Notes: a model not told the origin generated them from the letters alone. A DNA stretch of 64,000 bases from Saprospiraceae bacterium (GCA_016715965.1 JADJXG010000001.1:1245501-1309500); one strand, 5' to 3'; positions 35,683 to 44,735 are shown, numbered from the stretch's first letter. Made by a program: numbers and translations.

Positions 35683-36507
35683 TTAAAGCTGCTTTATGAT
35701 TTCTACCAGCTTATCCGGTTGGGACAAAAATGGTGAGTGACTGGCTTTTAGTGTAAAAGTTCTGTCCACAGGCACTCTTTGGACCATCTTCTTTTGCAAA
35801 TGATAAGTGATCGCTCGGTCTTCTGTGGTAAAAATATAGTTCTTCTTCACTTTACCAAACCTCTCTGATGTCAATTGCAATGGTGTGCCCACCGGTGCAT
35901 TGGGTTCTTTTGTCAACAAAGCAGAGCAAAGAGCCAAATCTGCTTCAGAACAATCATGGTAAAATGCTTCACGGTAAGATTCTTTCTTAGGAAGGTGCCA
36001 GCCTGCCTCATGATCAAAGATCAGGGAGCTGACCAGCACAGAATGGGTGTCTGTCAAGGCTGTAGCCACCATAGGCTCACCGTTTGGTATTAGGAAAGCA
36101 CACAAATAAACCAATTGATCAATTTTTTCAGGCCATCGTTCAGCCACCTGAGAAATGACAATGCCAGCACGACTGTGTCCAATCAAGATCACTGGCTCTT
36201 TGTATTTCTCCAACACCTTTCCCACGGTTTCAACGTAATCTTCCAGACTGATTTTTCCGGGTAATGTGTTGTCCAAACCATGTCCTGGAAGATCGATCGC
36301 TTCTGATGGATTTCCATTTTGATTCAACAATGCTTGCATTTTATACCAACACCATGCACCGTGAAATGAGCCCGGAACAAAAACAATAGGCTTTAGCTTG
36401 CTTGACTTGGAAGGGCTTGGGTCTGTAATTGGATGATTCATGGCAGATGCGTTTGGTAAAAAACTAAAACAGAAAAAACAAGTGATGATTGTTATAAAAG
36501 AATTCAT
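35683..36507 (-). CDS. exported alpha/beta hydrolase, methyl-esterase-like
   Basis: A 274-aa protein. A signal peptide ending near NASAMNHP suggests the periplasm. The alpha/beta-hydrolase core has the oxyanion motif FVPGSFHGAWCWYKMQALL, the nucleophile elbow G-H-S-R-A-G, and a C-terminal His in KASHSPFLSQPDKLVEII; the acid may be Asp in TTEDRAI. This H-G-A-W-C-W pattern is typical of the EstC/plant methylesterase-hydroxynitrile lyase subgroup, which hydrolyses small aromatic or aliphatic esters. It is in the SnoaL-like operon (39-bp gap to the next gene), consistent with ester hydrolysis of a small molecule. Substrate unknown. Confidence 0.85.
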   Translation of the reverse strand: MNSFITIITCFFCFSFLPNASAMNHPITDPSPSKSSKLKPIVFVPGSFHGAWCWYKMQALLNQNGNPSEAIDLPGHGLDNTLPGKISLEDYVETVGKVLEKYKEPVILIGHSRAGIVISQVAERWPEKIDQLVYLCAFLIPNGEPMVATALTDTHSVLVSSLIFDHEAGWHLPKKESYREAFYHDCSEADLALCSALLTKEPNAPVGTPLQLTSERFGKVKKNYIFTTEDRAITYHLQKKMVQRVPVDRTFTLKASHSPFLSQPDKLVEIIKQL

Positions 36508-36541
36508 GGTCCTTTATTTTAATTTTTTGATTGAACGGGTT

Positions 36542-37582
36542 TTATTTTTGGGCAAGGATCGACTTCCACCCGGGCAATGTCATCAATCCGATGGATTTTG
36601 TGCTTTTTAATCCGGCAGACTGTTGCCAAGCTGTGATCTCTTCCTCAGACCAGGTTCCGGATTCGCTGGTAAATGCAAAATAGAGACCGGCTCCTGAAGC
36701 AACTGCACCTCCTGCGCCGGGTTTATTTCCTCGGATAAATTCACCAATGGCAAAAATTCCTCTGGCTTTTAATGCTTTTGTGACCTTTTGAGCCAATTGG
36801 ACATTTTGCTCTTCGGTAAAATGGTGCACCACATTATTGATCATGATAAGATCGTATTTTTGATCGCCCAAATCTTCTTTCAGGACATCTCCTGCCTTAT
36901 ATCGGACGCGTTCCCCCAGACCATATCTGGCCGCAATGGCGCTCGCCCTGTCAACAGCCCCTGGGAGTTCAAGAATGGTGCTTGTCAATCCTGGATGTTT
37001 CTTGCACAATTCGATGGAATATAATCCATGAGATCCTCCGATGTCAAGCATCCTGAGTTCTCCTTTGGGAAGCTTGATTTTACCCGCTAATTCAGCTGCG
37101 GTGTTGACAGACAAATCGCGCATTCCTTCCTGATAGTTGGCCCATTCGGATTCTGAGATCACAGAATGTAGCTCCATGGGTTTTCCGGTTTTGACATATT
37201 CTTCCATTTTTGTCAGCCAATTCCATTCACTGAGTTGGAAGCGGAGTTTTCCAATATAGTTGGAGGGATATTCTTTGAGCAGCCATTTGTGATAGGATGG
37301 TTTAATCGCATAAAGCCCATTGTTCCAATTCAAATACCCAATTCCGGTGAGGGCATCCAACAATTGCTTGGTAGCCTCAGGATGCGTTTTACATTTTTCC
37401 GCGATTTGTGCGAAGGACTTTTTCTCCTTACCCATCGCCTCAAATATGTCCAACTCAGCAGCTGCCATGATTGCTCTCGCTTGTGTGAAGGCAACCTGCG
37501 TGTCCATTAAGGGCTTCGGTACTAAATTGAGTTTGAGTGCCAGCCACTCCATTGGATTTTCTGCTACAATTTTAAGTTTCAT
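36542..37582 (-). CDS. O-methyltransferase (acetylserotonin/caffeate-type family 2)
   Basis: A 346-aa SAM-dependent methyltransferase with the layout of the plant/fungal-type O-methyltransferases: an N-terminal winged-helix dimerisation domain (about residues 25-100, with ARAIMAAAELDIFEAMGK and TKQLLDALTGIGYL) and a C-terminal Rossmann domain. Motif I is M-L-D-I-G-G-S-H-G-L-Y-S-I-E-L. The K-Y-D-L-I-M-I-N-N-V-V-H-H-F-T-E segment supplies the His that acts as the general base in related enzymes. Substrates are usually small aromatic alcohols or polyketides. In this operon with ester-cyclase-like and esterase genes, it may modify the same small molecule. No PKS or NRPS is nearby. Confidence 0.85.
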   Translation of the reverse strand: MKLKIVAENPMEWLALKLNLVPKPLMDTQVAFTQARAIMAAAELDIFEAMGKEKKSFAQIAEKCKTHPEATKQLLDALTGIGYLNWNNGLYAIKPSYHKWLLKEYPSNYIGKLRFQLSEWNWLTKMEEYVKTGKPMELHSVISESEWANYQEGMRDLSVNTAAELAGKIKLPKGELRMLDIGGSHGLYSIELCKKHPGLTSTILELPGAVDRASAIAARYGLGERVRYKAGDVLKEDLGDQKYDLIMINNVVHHFTEEQNVQLAQKVTKALKARGIFAIGEFIRGNKPGAGGAVASGAGLYFAFTSESGTWSEEEITAWQQSAGLKSTKSIGLMTLPGWKSILAQK

Positions 37583-37612
37583 TTGAATTGTTGAATTTAA
37601 TTTTTAAACAAA

Positions 37613-38089
37613 TCAATTCATTTTAAGGAGGAGTTGGTTTTCGAACAGTCTCTTTTCGAGTGCAACACGGCCCCACTCCATGACAACATTGTGATTCCAC
37701 TCAAAAAAAGGTTTGGCGATCGGTGCCAGAAAATTCATCCATCTTTTAGTCGTCCTGACCTGCCAGTCATATCTGACACAGGTATATCCATCCTGCTCCT
37801 CAAAGGTCCAAACCCCACTTCCCTCGAGTTCGCCAGTAACATTTCCTGCCAATTTCCGATGAAGCATTTTTTCAACCAATTTGGATTCAAAACTTAAATT
37901 GTAGGGAAGAAAACTTCTCCAGACATACTTTTTTCGATCGCCAATCCCATTTTCGTCTCCTGATTCCAAATGGTCAACCGAGAGTACTCCTTTCCACCAT
38001 TGTGGCCAATTTTCAGATTCGTAAATTTCTTTCCAGACGAGCTCCAGTGGAGCTTCAAATTTCCATTCGGTGACAAAATGATAATCCAT
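37613..38089 (-). CDS. SRPBCC (START-like) family protein
   Basis: A 158-aa cytoplasmic helix-grip protein. It begins DYHFVTEWKFEAPLELVWKE, with the conserved Pro-x-x-x-V-W and W-x-x-W-W-K-G motif of polyketide cyclase/dehydrase-like SRPBCC proteins. The middle strand pattern (LSFESKLVEKML, SGVWTFEEQDGYTCVRYDWQ) and the long C-terminal helix that closes the binding cavity fit the fold. Such proteins bind hydrophobic ligands, and some are aromatase/cyclases. Its place between the SnoaL double-domain gene (62-bp gap) and the O-methyltransferase gene (30-bp gap) supports a tailoring or ligand-binding role for one small molecule. Confidence 0.8.
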   Translation of the reverse strand: MDYHFVTEWKFEAPLELVWKEIYESENWPQWWKGVLSVDHLESGDENGIGDRKKYVWRSFLPYNLSFESKLVEKMLHRKLAGNVTGELEGSGVWTFEEQDGYTCVRYDWQVRTTKRWMNFLAPIAKPFFEWNHNVVMEWGRVALEKRLFENQLLLKMN

Positions 38090-38151
38090 GCCAATGAATA
38101 ATTAGAGTAAAAATAGGATTTATTTCTTAACGGTATATTTCATTGTCGGCT

Positions 38152-39093
38152 TTATTTCTTAGCCATTGGTTTTTCATCCGGGTTGATCCCGATTTGACGA
38201 AATACTTCCTTGCCTCCTTTGGTGGGCTGATGGTAGATGATCTTTCCATTCGCATCCAATTCTATCAGATCGCAATCGTCATAATTTAATTTTGCTCCTG
38301 TGGCAGGAATACCCATCAGTGTATTTTTATGGGTTCCTGTCAGGGTTACCCTGAGCAAATACCTCTGCGGGCTGATGGTCCCAATTTCATTAATTTGAAC
38401 TTTCAAATCAGGAAACGCGCTGAAAAATTGCTTATAACCTTCGATGGCTTCTTTAGCTCCAACAATGGGAAGAGGCGCGACACCGACATCCATGTATTTT
38501 TTCTCATCACACAATACAGCAAATGCATTCCAGTCATGGCGGTTTAGTGCATCGTAAGCCTGGCGTATGGTGTTTTTAGCGTTTTCTATGACGATATTTG
38601 GGTCCGCACCCAATACCTGTGATTCGAATGTTTTTAAATCAAATTGAGCGTCTATGGACTTTATTTTAAACTGATGATCCAATTTGAAAATGGCAATGAA
38701 TCTAGTATTTACGTTTTTACCGGTAGGAGCATTTCCCATCAACTGGCCATCATTTGTACCTTGCAAAAATCCTTTGACTGTGACTGTTTCTCCAGAAACC
38801 AAATATTCATCAATCTGGTGCTTTAGATTGGAGAACGCTACTTTAAATCCAAGTACAACCCCGGTCCATGTTTTTTTATCTGTCCCGAAAGGAACAAGGG
38901 GATTGGTTATTGTGCAGTTGTCTGCCAATAATTCTTTGATTTCAGCATGGTTTCCCAATTCTACTGCCTGGTAATAATTGCGAACCACTTCGATGGCAGC
39001 AGTGGGATTTTCCAAATTTTCGGCTTTAGATTTTTGTTCGGGAGCAAGAAACACTCCAAGAAAAAGTAAACAAAAAGAGAAGTAATTTTTCAT
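38152..39093 (-). CDS. exported protein with two SnoaL-like domains
   Basis: A 313-aa protein that leads the seven-gene operon. A signal peptide (MKNYFSFCLLFLGVFLAPEQ) is followed by two consecutive SnoaL/ester-cyclase-type domains. The first (about residues 30-165) has VRNYYQAVELGNHAEIKELL, ADNCTITNPLVPFG and QLMGNAPTGKNVNTRFIAIF. The second (about 175-300) has ENAKNTIRQAYDALNRHDWN, FPDLKVQINEIGTI and TLMGIPATGAKLNYDDCDLI. The two are clearly homologous, so this is an internal duplication or fusion. It starts 159 bp from the divergent kinase start, and a near-consensus -7 element (CATCTTTG) lies about 40 bp upstream. Function unproven. Confidence 0.8.
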   Translation of the reverse strand: MKNYFSFCLLFLGVFLAPEQKSKAENLENPTAAIEVVRNYYQAVELGNHAEIKELLADNCTITNPLVPFGTDKKTWTGVVLGFKVAFSNLKHQIDEYLVSGETVTVKGFLQGTNDGQLMGNAPTGKNVNTRFIAIFKLDHQFKIKSIDAQFDLKTFESQVLGADPNIVIENAKNTIRQAYDALNRHDWNAFAVLCDEKKYMDVGVAPLPIVGAKEAIEGYKQFFSAFPDLKVQINEIGTISPQRYLLRVTLTGTHKNTLMGIPATGAKLNYDDCDLIELDANGKIIYHQPTKGGKEVFRQIGINPDEKPMAKK

Positions 39094-39252
39094 AATAGTT
39101 CGTTTTTAAAGTAAATAAATTAATTGATGCAAAGATGGGGATGTGGACACTTCGTGGACAATCCCTGAAAATGAGGATTTTCATCTACCGGAAAAAGGGG
39201 ATTTTTGAATTCCGGGATACAAATGTGGACATTTGTGGTTTACATTTGTCTT
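39094..39252. promoter_or_regulatory. divergent control region between SnoaL-like operon and kinase gene
   Basis: This 159-bp region holds the start-proximal DNA of two opposite transcripts. CATCTTTG on the minus strand near 39127-39134 is one mismatch from TAnnTTTG. I see no clear inverted-repeat operator. Confidence 0.4.
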
Positions 39253-41238
39253 ATGATATCGCGGTTACACTTCAAACAGTTCTTAATCCAGTTGATATTA
39301 TTATCCTATCAACCAAGCTTTGCCCAATCCAATGTGGACAGCCTTAAACAGGCCATATTCACTCAGTCCGATGATTCCACAAAAGTTCTTGCCATCTTAA
39401 ATGTGGGTAATTATTATGAACAATCAAATCTGGACAGCGCAGAACATTATTATCGCAAAGCTTTGAATTTGAGTATAGACAACAAGGCACTCTTTCTGGA
39501 AGCAAAAACCATAAGCTGGTTTACGGATGTCCTGAATAAAAAAGGAAATTTAAAGGAAGCTTTGTTGCTCAATCTAAGGTCTCTCGATGTTGGAAAGCAA
39601 ATTAATCATCAAAGACTGATGGTGGCTGCCTATGCAAATGTTGCTTTATCTTATCAATATCTTGGAGATTATACAAGTACCTTAAAATATCAGCTTGAAA
39701 GCCTTCCCCTGATTGAAGAATATGGTGACTCCGTCTTTCTAAGTAGCGCCCTGGCAAATATTGCAGGAACCTATGATCACATGCGTCAATTTGAGAAGGC
39801 AGAACAATTTGCGCTCAAAGCCAGGAAGATTGCGGAGTCCATTGCTGATCCACAAGGTGTAGCCTCTGCCTACTTAAATTTATCTGTTATCTATTCCCAT
39901 TCTGGCCGAATCAAAGAGGCGATCCATACGATCCAATCGGCTTTAACAATTAGCAAATCGAATAATTTGGCACATCTGGAAGCATTGGCCTCATTAAATC
40001 TTGCCGAACAGCTCATACAAATATCTCAGGACCAATCAGCCCTTCATCATTTAAACAATGGCTTAAAAATAAGTTTGAATTTGGGAGACTATGAGACCCT
40101 TGCCAGAATTTATTTGGGTAAATCGAAAATTGATTTTAATTCTCAAAATTTTGAAAGCGCATTCCGTCACATTGATTCTTCAATTGAATTGGGAAGAAAG
40201 CACAAGTTCAGAGATTTATTAAAGGAGGCTTTGCTGCATGCCTCTGACATCGCTTATGTTCAGAGAAAATTTGATCTTGCTTCAAGACTGAGAAAAGAAC
40301 ACATTTCTCTGCGGGACTCTTTAATGAATGATGAAATTATTAAAAGCACCGCGCAGTGGGAGGTCAAGTTGGATCTTTCCAAAAAAGAATCTGAAATACA
40401 AACACTCCAGACTGAAAATACTATACAGCAGCTTCAGCTTTCGAAAAAAAGAAACACCATTTTTGCGTTGATTTTATTGTTTGCGTTGATAGCTTCAAGC
40501 TTGATCCTTGTATTGCAAAATGTAAGAGAAAAGAAAAAAATCTCTGAGCAGGAATTGAAAATTAGCAAACAAGAAATTGTTCGCCTCGAACAGGAAAAAC
40601 AAATCGCTGCAGCAGATGCAATATTGCGTGGACAAGAAGAAGAAAGAAGTCGCCTTGCCAAAGATCTTCACGATGGTTTGGGAGGTATGCTCTCCGGAAT
40701 AAAACAAAATCTCAATGTAATGAAAGGAAATCAAATTTTATCAGAGACCTCAGCTACCGCTTTAGGACAGGTGATCGGAGATCTGGACAAATCAATCAAC
40801 GAATTGCGTCATATTGCGCGCAATATGATGCCTGAAGCCTTACTCCGCTTTGGCTTGATAGATGCTTTAGCAGATTACTGCGATCATCTGCAACAAGACG
40901 GAAGGCTGCAAATCAAATTTCAATCTTATGGATTTGAGAACAGATTATCCCAGGATATGGAAGTGGTCATCTTTAGAATTGTCCAGGAGTTGTTAAACAA
41001 TGTGGTCAAACACTCTGGCGCCAACCATGCTTTGGTGCAATTGATCAGGGATGGTGAAAGGATCAGTGTGGATGTGGAGGACAATGGTAAAGGAATGGAT
41101 ACAAATTTCTCCAACCATGGAATGGGAATCGGCTGGCTCAATATACAATCCAGGGTGGATTTTCTAAAAGGACATTTGGATCTTCGCAGCGCGCCCGGTG
41201 AAGGTTGTTCTGTACACATAGAGTTTAAAGAGAAATGA
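39253..41238 (+). CDS. TPR-containing histidine kinase (NarL-type partner)
   Basis: A 661-aa sensor kinase. A signal peptide (SRLHFKQFLIQLILL ... SFAQ) starts at ATG 39253; a TTG at 39205 is an alternative. Residues about 45-370 hold TPR repeats in the periplasm (e.g. NLDSAEHYYRKALNLS, LEASLNLAEQL-like helices). One membrane helix (about 398-423, IFALILLFALIASSLILVL) follows, with a coiled coil of E/K-rich helix to about 465. The HisKA_3 dimerisation domain has the phospho-acceptor His473 in RSRLAKDLHDGLGGML. The HATPase domain has the N box ELLNNVVKHSGAN, D-N-G-K-G-M-D and GMGIGWLNIQSR. The partner regulator gene overlaps by 4 bp (ATGA). Divergent from the SnoaL-like operon. Confidence 0.92.
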   Translation: MISRLHFKQFLIQLILLSYQPSFAQSNVDSLKQAIFTQSDDSTKVLAILNVGNYYEQSNLDSAEHYYRKALNLSIDNKALFLEAKTISWFTDVLNKKGNLKEALLLNLRSLDVGKQINHQRLMVAAYANVALSYQYLGDYTSTLKYQLESLPLIEEYGDSVFLSSALANIAGTYDHMRQFEKAEQFALKARKIAESIADPQGVASAYLNLSVIYSHSGRIKEAIHTIQSALTISKSNNLAHLEALASLNLAEQLIQISQDQSALHHLNNGLKISLNLGDYETLARIYLGKSKIDFNSQNFESAFRHIDSSIELGRKHKFRDLLKEALLHASDIAYVQRKFDLASRLRKEHISLRDSLMNDEIIKSTAQWEVKLDLSKKESEIQTLQTENTIQQLQLSKKRNTIFALILLFALIASSLILVLQNVREKKKISEQELKISKQEIVRLEQEKQIAAADAILRGQEEERSRLAKDLHDGLGGMLSGIKQNLNVMKGNQILSETSATALGQVIGDLDKSINELRHIARNMMPEALLRFGLIDALADYCDHLQQDGRLQIKFQSYGFENRLSQDMEVVIFRIVQELLNNVVKHSGANHALVQLIRDGERISVDVEDNGKGMDTNFSNHGMGIGWLNIQSRVDFLKGHLDLRSAPGEGCSVHIEFKEK

Positions 41239-41858
41239 TTCGTGTATTGATCGTGGATGATCACATGATGGTCATTGAAGGTATAAAATCCTTATTAATG
41301 GGTTCTGCCATCATCCAAATTTGTGGAACTGCGATGAATGGATATCAAGCCTTGTCTTTAATCCCCACCGATTCTCCGGACGTCATCTTGATGGACATCA
41401 ACCTTCCTGATCTGAATGGAATTGATCTATGCGCGATGGTCAAAAAACAATATCCCAAAATTGGGATCCTGGGTTTAAGTACTTTTAAAGAGAGAAGCTA
41501 TATCACCCGCATGATGGAGGCCGGAGCGATGGGATATATTTTAAAAAACGCGGACAAGGAAGAACTGGAAGAAGCCATACTAACGGTTCATCGGGGCAGA
41601 GTGTATATGGACAAAGAAGTGGCTTCTGTTTTGGCCGAAAATAAAAAAAATGAGATTTCTCAAACCCTTCTTACAAAAAGGGAAAAAGAAGTTTTGCAAT
41701 TGATTTGTGATGGTTTGACCAATCAGGAAATCGCCAGTCAACTTTTCATTAGCATCCTCACCGTCGATAGCCACCGCAAAAATCTACTGACCAAGTTGGG
41801 GGTAAAAAATACTGCCGCCATGGTCAAAATTGCACTGGAAAATCATCTGATAGACTAA
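41235..41858 (+). CDS. LuxR/NarL-type response regulator, partner of the TPR kinase
   Basis: A 207-aa regulator whose start overlaps the kinase stop (ATGA), so the pair is translationally coupled. The receiver domain has VLIVDDH, the phospho-acceptor Asp54 in VILMDINLPDLNG, and GLSTFK and AMGYILKNAD near the expected Thr and Lys positions. The C-terminal LuxR HTH (about 145-207) has LTKREKEVLQLICDGLTNQE and the recognition helix ILTVDSHRKNLLTKLGVKN. The most likely targets are its own operon and the divergent SnoaL-like gene cluster. Confidence 0.93.
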   Translation: MIRVLIVDDHMMVIEGIKSLLMGSAIIQICGTAMNGYQALSLIPTDSPDVILMDINLPDLNGIDLCAMVKKQYPKIGILGLSTFKERSYITRMMEAGAMGYILKNADKEELEEAILTVHRGRVYMDKEVASVLAENKKNEISQTLLTKREKEVLQLICDGLTNQEIASQLFISILTVDSHRKNLLTKLGVKNTAAMVKIALENHLID

Positions 41859-41963
41859 ATCCAATCGGTCTTTTATAGCGCCTCCAAATCCCAATTATTC
41901 GTTAAAGACACTCACATCATTCCTTGAGACCGTTCAGCTTCTTCCCCACTCATTTAAATACTT

Positions 41964-41971
41964 TACCTTTG
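41964..41971 (+). promoter_or_regulatory. -7 promoter element of thrS
   Basis: TACCTTTG, a TAnnTTTG match, 17 bp before ATG 41989. The downstream leader is too short for a T-box. Confidence 0.6.
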
Positions 41972-41988
41972 CGAATTATACACCAGCT

Positions 41989-43911
41989 ATGCAGATTACA
42001 ATTACTTTTCCAGACGGAAGAAAGCAAAATTACGAGAAAGGTGTCAGCAGCATGGATATTGCCAAATCCATCAGCGAGGGTCTTGCCAGAAATGTCTTTT
42101 CAGCCAAGGTAAACGGAAAGGTCATCGACGCAAATCGCCCCATTGAAGAAGACGCAACGGTCCAGTTGCTTACCTGGAATGACAAAGAAGGAAAAAGCAC
42201 TTATTGGCATTCATCAGCCCACCTGATGGCAGAAGCTTTGGAAGCATTGTACCCTGGTACAAAATTTGGCATTGGTCCAGCCATTGAAAATGGATTTTAT
42301 TACGACGTCGATCCGGGAGACCATACTTTGTCAGCTTTGGACCTCAATAAAATTGAAACCAAAATGCTGGAGCTGGCAAGGAATAAATCACCTTATGTTC
42401 GTAAGGAAGTTTCCAAAGCCGATGCCATCCGCTATTTTGAGGAAAGAAAAGATCCTTATAAACTGGAACTCCTGCAGGATTTGGAAGACGGACAAATTAC
42501 TTTTTACAGCCAGGGAGGATTTACTGATTTGTGCCGGGGGCCTCATCTTCCAGATACTGGTTCTATTAAAGCTGTAAAACTACTCAATTTGGCAGGGGCT
42601 TACTGGCGCGGTGACGAATCTAGGCCTCAGTTGACAAGAATTTATGGCATTACCTTTCCGAAACAAAAGGAACTCGAAGATTACCTTGTTTTATTGGAAG
42701 AAGCCAAAAAAAGAGATCACCGCAAATTGGGACAAGAACTCGAACTCTTTTTGTTTTCAGAAAAAGTAGGTGCAGGATTGCCCATCTGGTTGCCAAAAGG
42801 GACCGCCCTACGACAGCGTTTGGAAGATTTTCTAAAAGCTGAACAAATAAAGCGGGGTTATACACCTGTTATTACACCCCACATTGGACACAAAAACCTT
42901 TACATGACCAGCGGACATTGGGAAAAATATGGTCAGGATTCCTTCCAACCCATCCGAACACCCAGAGAAGGAGAGGAGTTTATGTTAAAACCAATGAATT
43001 GTCCTCATCACTGCGAAATCTTTGGCCACAAACCCCGATCTTACAAAGAGCTGCCAGTCAGAATCGCTGAGTTCGGAACGGTGTATCGATACGAACAAAG
43101 TGGTGAATTGCATGGACTCACAAGGGTGCGGTGTTTTACACAGGATGATGCCCATATCTTTTGTACACCCGAACAAGTCAAGGATGAGTTTTTGAATGTA
43201 TTGGACTTGACCATGCTGGTCATCCGTAAACTGGGTTTTGACAGTTTTACCGCACAGATCAGTCTAAGGGATCCGGACGATAAAGAAAAGTACATTGGAT
43301 CGGATGAGAATTGGGCCAAAGCAGAACAAGCCATCATAGACGCCACACGGGAAGCTGGACTTGAGACCACAACAGCACTCGGGGAAGCAGCATTCTATGG
43401 ACCAAAACTTGATTTCATGGTGAGAGACGCCCTTGGCAGAAGTTGGCAACTCGGGACCATTCAGGTGGACTACAATCTTCCGGAAAGATTCCAACTGGAA
43501 TACATTGGTTCTGATAACGCAAAACACAGACCTGTCATGATTCACAGGGCGCCGTTTGGATCCATGGAGCGGTTTATCGGAGTCCTTACGGAACATTGTG
43601 CAGGAAAATTCCCTTTGTGGCTGACCCCTGATCAATTTGCCATCCTCACGGTAAGCGATCGATTCCAAAATTATGCTGAATCTGTCTTGGGAGAGCTGGA
43701 ATCCCATGGATTTCGTGGATTTATTGACGATCGCACGGAGTCCATTGGCAAGAAAATCAGGGACAACGAGGTCAAAAAAATTCCTTTTATGTTGATCATT
43801 GGTGAAAAGGAGGTCAGTGGGAACGCAATCTCAGTGCGCAAACAAGCGTCAGGGGATCTTGGATCTATGTCTGTATCAGAATTCATTCAACAGCTAAATG
43901 AACTGCTTTAA
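41989..43911 (+). CDS. thrS: threonyl-tRNA synthetase
   Basis: A 640-aa class II aminoacyl-tRNA synthetase. An N-terminal TGS domain (about 1-60), an editing domain with the zinc-like HxxxH motif in WHSSAHLMAEALE, and the catalytic domain are all present. Motif 2 is visible as GLTRVRCFTQDDAHIF with the class II Arg. FMLKPMNCPHHCEIF contains the Cys that helps bind the active-site zinc together with two His (H in MIHRAP and in the preceding region). The C-terminal anticodon-binding domain closes the protein (FRGFIDDRTESIGKKIRDNE). Length equals that of bacterial ThrRS. Promoter element at 41964-41971. Confidence 0.97.
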   Translation: MQITITFPDGRKQNYEKGVSSMDIAKSISEGLARNVFSAKVNGKVIDANRPIEEDATVQLLTWNDKEGKSTYWHSSAHLMAEALEALYPGTKFGIGPAIENGFYYDVDPGDHTLSALDLNKIETKMLELARNKSPYVRKEVSKADAIRYFEERKDPYKLELLQDLEDGQITFYSQGGFTDLCRGPHLPDTGSIKAVKLLNLAGAYWRGDESRPQLTRIYGITFPKQKELEDYLVLLEEAKKRDHRKLGQELELFLFSEKVGAGLPIWLPKGTALRQRLEDFLKAEQIKRGYTPVITPHIGHKNLYMTSGHWEKYGQDSFQPIRTPREGEEFMLKPMNCPHHCEIFGHKPRSYKELPVRIAEFGTVYRYEQSGELHGLTRVRCFTQDDAHIFCTPEQVKDEFLNVLDLTMLVIRKLGFDSFTAQISLRDPDDKEKYIGSDENWAKAEQAIIDATREAGLETTTALGEAAFYGPKLDFMVRDALGRSWQLGTIQVDYNLPERFQLEYIGSDNAKHRPVMIHRAPFGSMERFIGVLTEHCAGKFPLWLTPDQFAILTVSDRFQNYAESVLGELESHGFRGFIDDRTESIGKKIRDNEVKKIPFMLIIGEKEVSGNAISVRKQASGDLGSMSVSEFIQQLNELL

Positions 43912-44081
43912 GTTGATTTTATAAAACTTTGTTGGCTTTTGCCTCCATATATAATTTGTTTAAATATTTATAAAGTCTTTTTTTTCAAATATATATTCGT
44001 TAATGCCTTCTTAATTTTGTGATTAACGAAGCATTGACGAAAGATTAATCAGGCTTAACATGCACAAAATTTGGTCATCTT

Positions 44082-44089
44082 ACCTTTGT
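44082..44089 (+). promoter_or_regulatory. -7 promoter element of the helical lipoprotein gene
   Basis: TACCTTTG, 24 bp upstream of ATG 44114. A match to TAnnTTTG with no certain -33 box. Confidence 0.65.
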
Positions 44090-44113
44090 GGAAAATTTAT
44101 AAAAACATAAAAA

Positions 44114-44641
44114 ATGAAAAACTTAGTTATTCTTTCCACGTTCGTTCTTTTCGTATTTGCTTGCAAAAACGCAGATCAATTCCGTGCTCCAATCGAAACC
44201 TTGGTAGCTGATTGGGCCAAAACAGCCACCATGGTTGGTGAAGTTAGCGCTGAAGTAAACAATACCATCAGCGGTCTTACTTCAATGACTGACAGCATGG
44301 TTGTTGCTCCAGGTACTAAATTGGCTGCAGATGCAACTACAATGTTGGATAGTTTGAAAAATTCTTACACTGCACAAGTTCAGGGATTGGGTGCTTTAAC
44401 CACTGAAATCAATGCATTCAATGAAAAATGGACTGCAATGACTGCTGATGTTGACAGCTTGAGCGCTGGCTTAAAAGCAGGTAACCTTACTGGTGATGTT
44501 ATGGCAAAAATCAATTCTTTGAATGAAGCCATTACAGGCGCAAACACTGCCGCAGAAACATGGAAAAGCACTGCTGCTGCTACCAAAGAAGCTGCAATGG
44601 GACTTTACAACATGTACAAAGAAAAAGCAATGGGTAAGTAA
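44114..44641 (+). CDS. small helical lipoprotein of unknown function
   Basis: A 175-aa protein. The lipoprotein signal is MKNLVILSTFVLFVFACKNA, with the Cys at position 17. The mature part is low in complexity and helical, rich in Ala, Thr, Ser and Met, with repeated hydrophobic positions that suggest a coiled-coil bundle (TEINAFNEKWTAMTADVDSL, AITGANTAAETWKSTAAATK). Codon use is regular and the gene has its own promoter and a strong terminator, which suggests high expression as an outer-membrane lipoprotein. I do not recognise a family. It could be a structural or stress-type lipoprotein. Confidence 0.75.
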   Translation: MKNLVILSTFVLFVFACKNADQFRAPIETLVADWAKTATMVGEVSAEVNNTISGLTSMTDSMVVAPGTKLAADATTMLDSLKNSYTAQVQGLGALTTEINAFNEKWTAMTADVDSLSAGLKAGNLTGDVMAKINSLNEAITGANTAAETWKSTAAATKEAAMGLYNMYKEKAMGK

Positions 44642-44668
44642 TTTCCCGTTTCTTCTAAGAAAAAAGAC

Positions 44669-44694
44669 AAAAGGCCTCACATGAGGCCTTTTTT
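44669..44694 (+). terminator. rho-independent terminator after the helical lipoprotein gene
   Basis: An 11-bp stem pairs 44669-44679 with 44682-44692, around a very short loop, followed by T's to 44694. It is 28 bp after the stop codon. Confidence 0.85.
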
Positions 44695-44735
44695 ATTGGT
44701 CTAAGTTCCTTCCATTCATTTTCTTTTGATCTGTT

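Noticed and set aside
33557..39093. A classical polyketide biosynthetic cluster
   Set aside because: There is no ketosynthase, acyltransferase or NRPS domain, so the SnoaL-like, SRPBCC and methyltransferase genes cannot be called a BGC.
41859..41988. T-box or other attenuator before thrS
   Set aside because: The promoter element lies 17 bp before the ATG, and no stem-loop or T-box sequence was found.
43912..44113. A small RNA between thrS and the helical lipoprotein gene
   Set aside because: Only a promoter-like element serving the downstream gene was seen; nothing else is structured.
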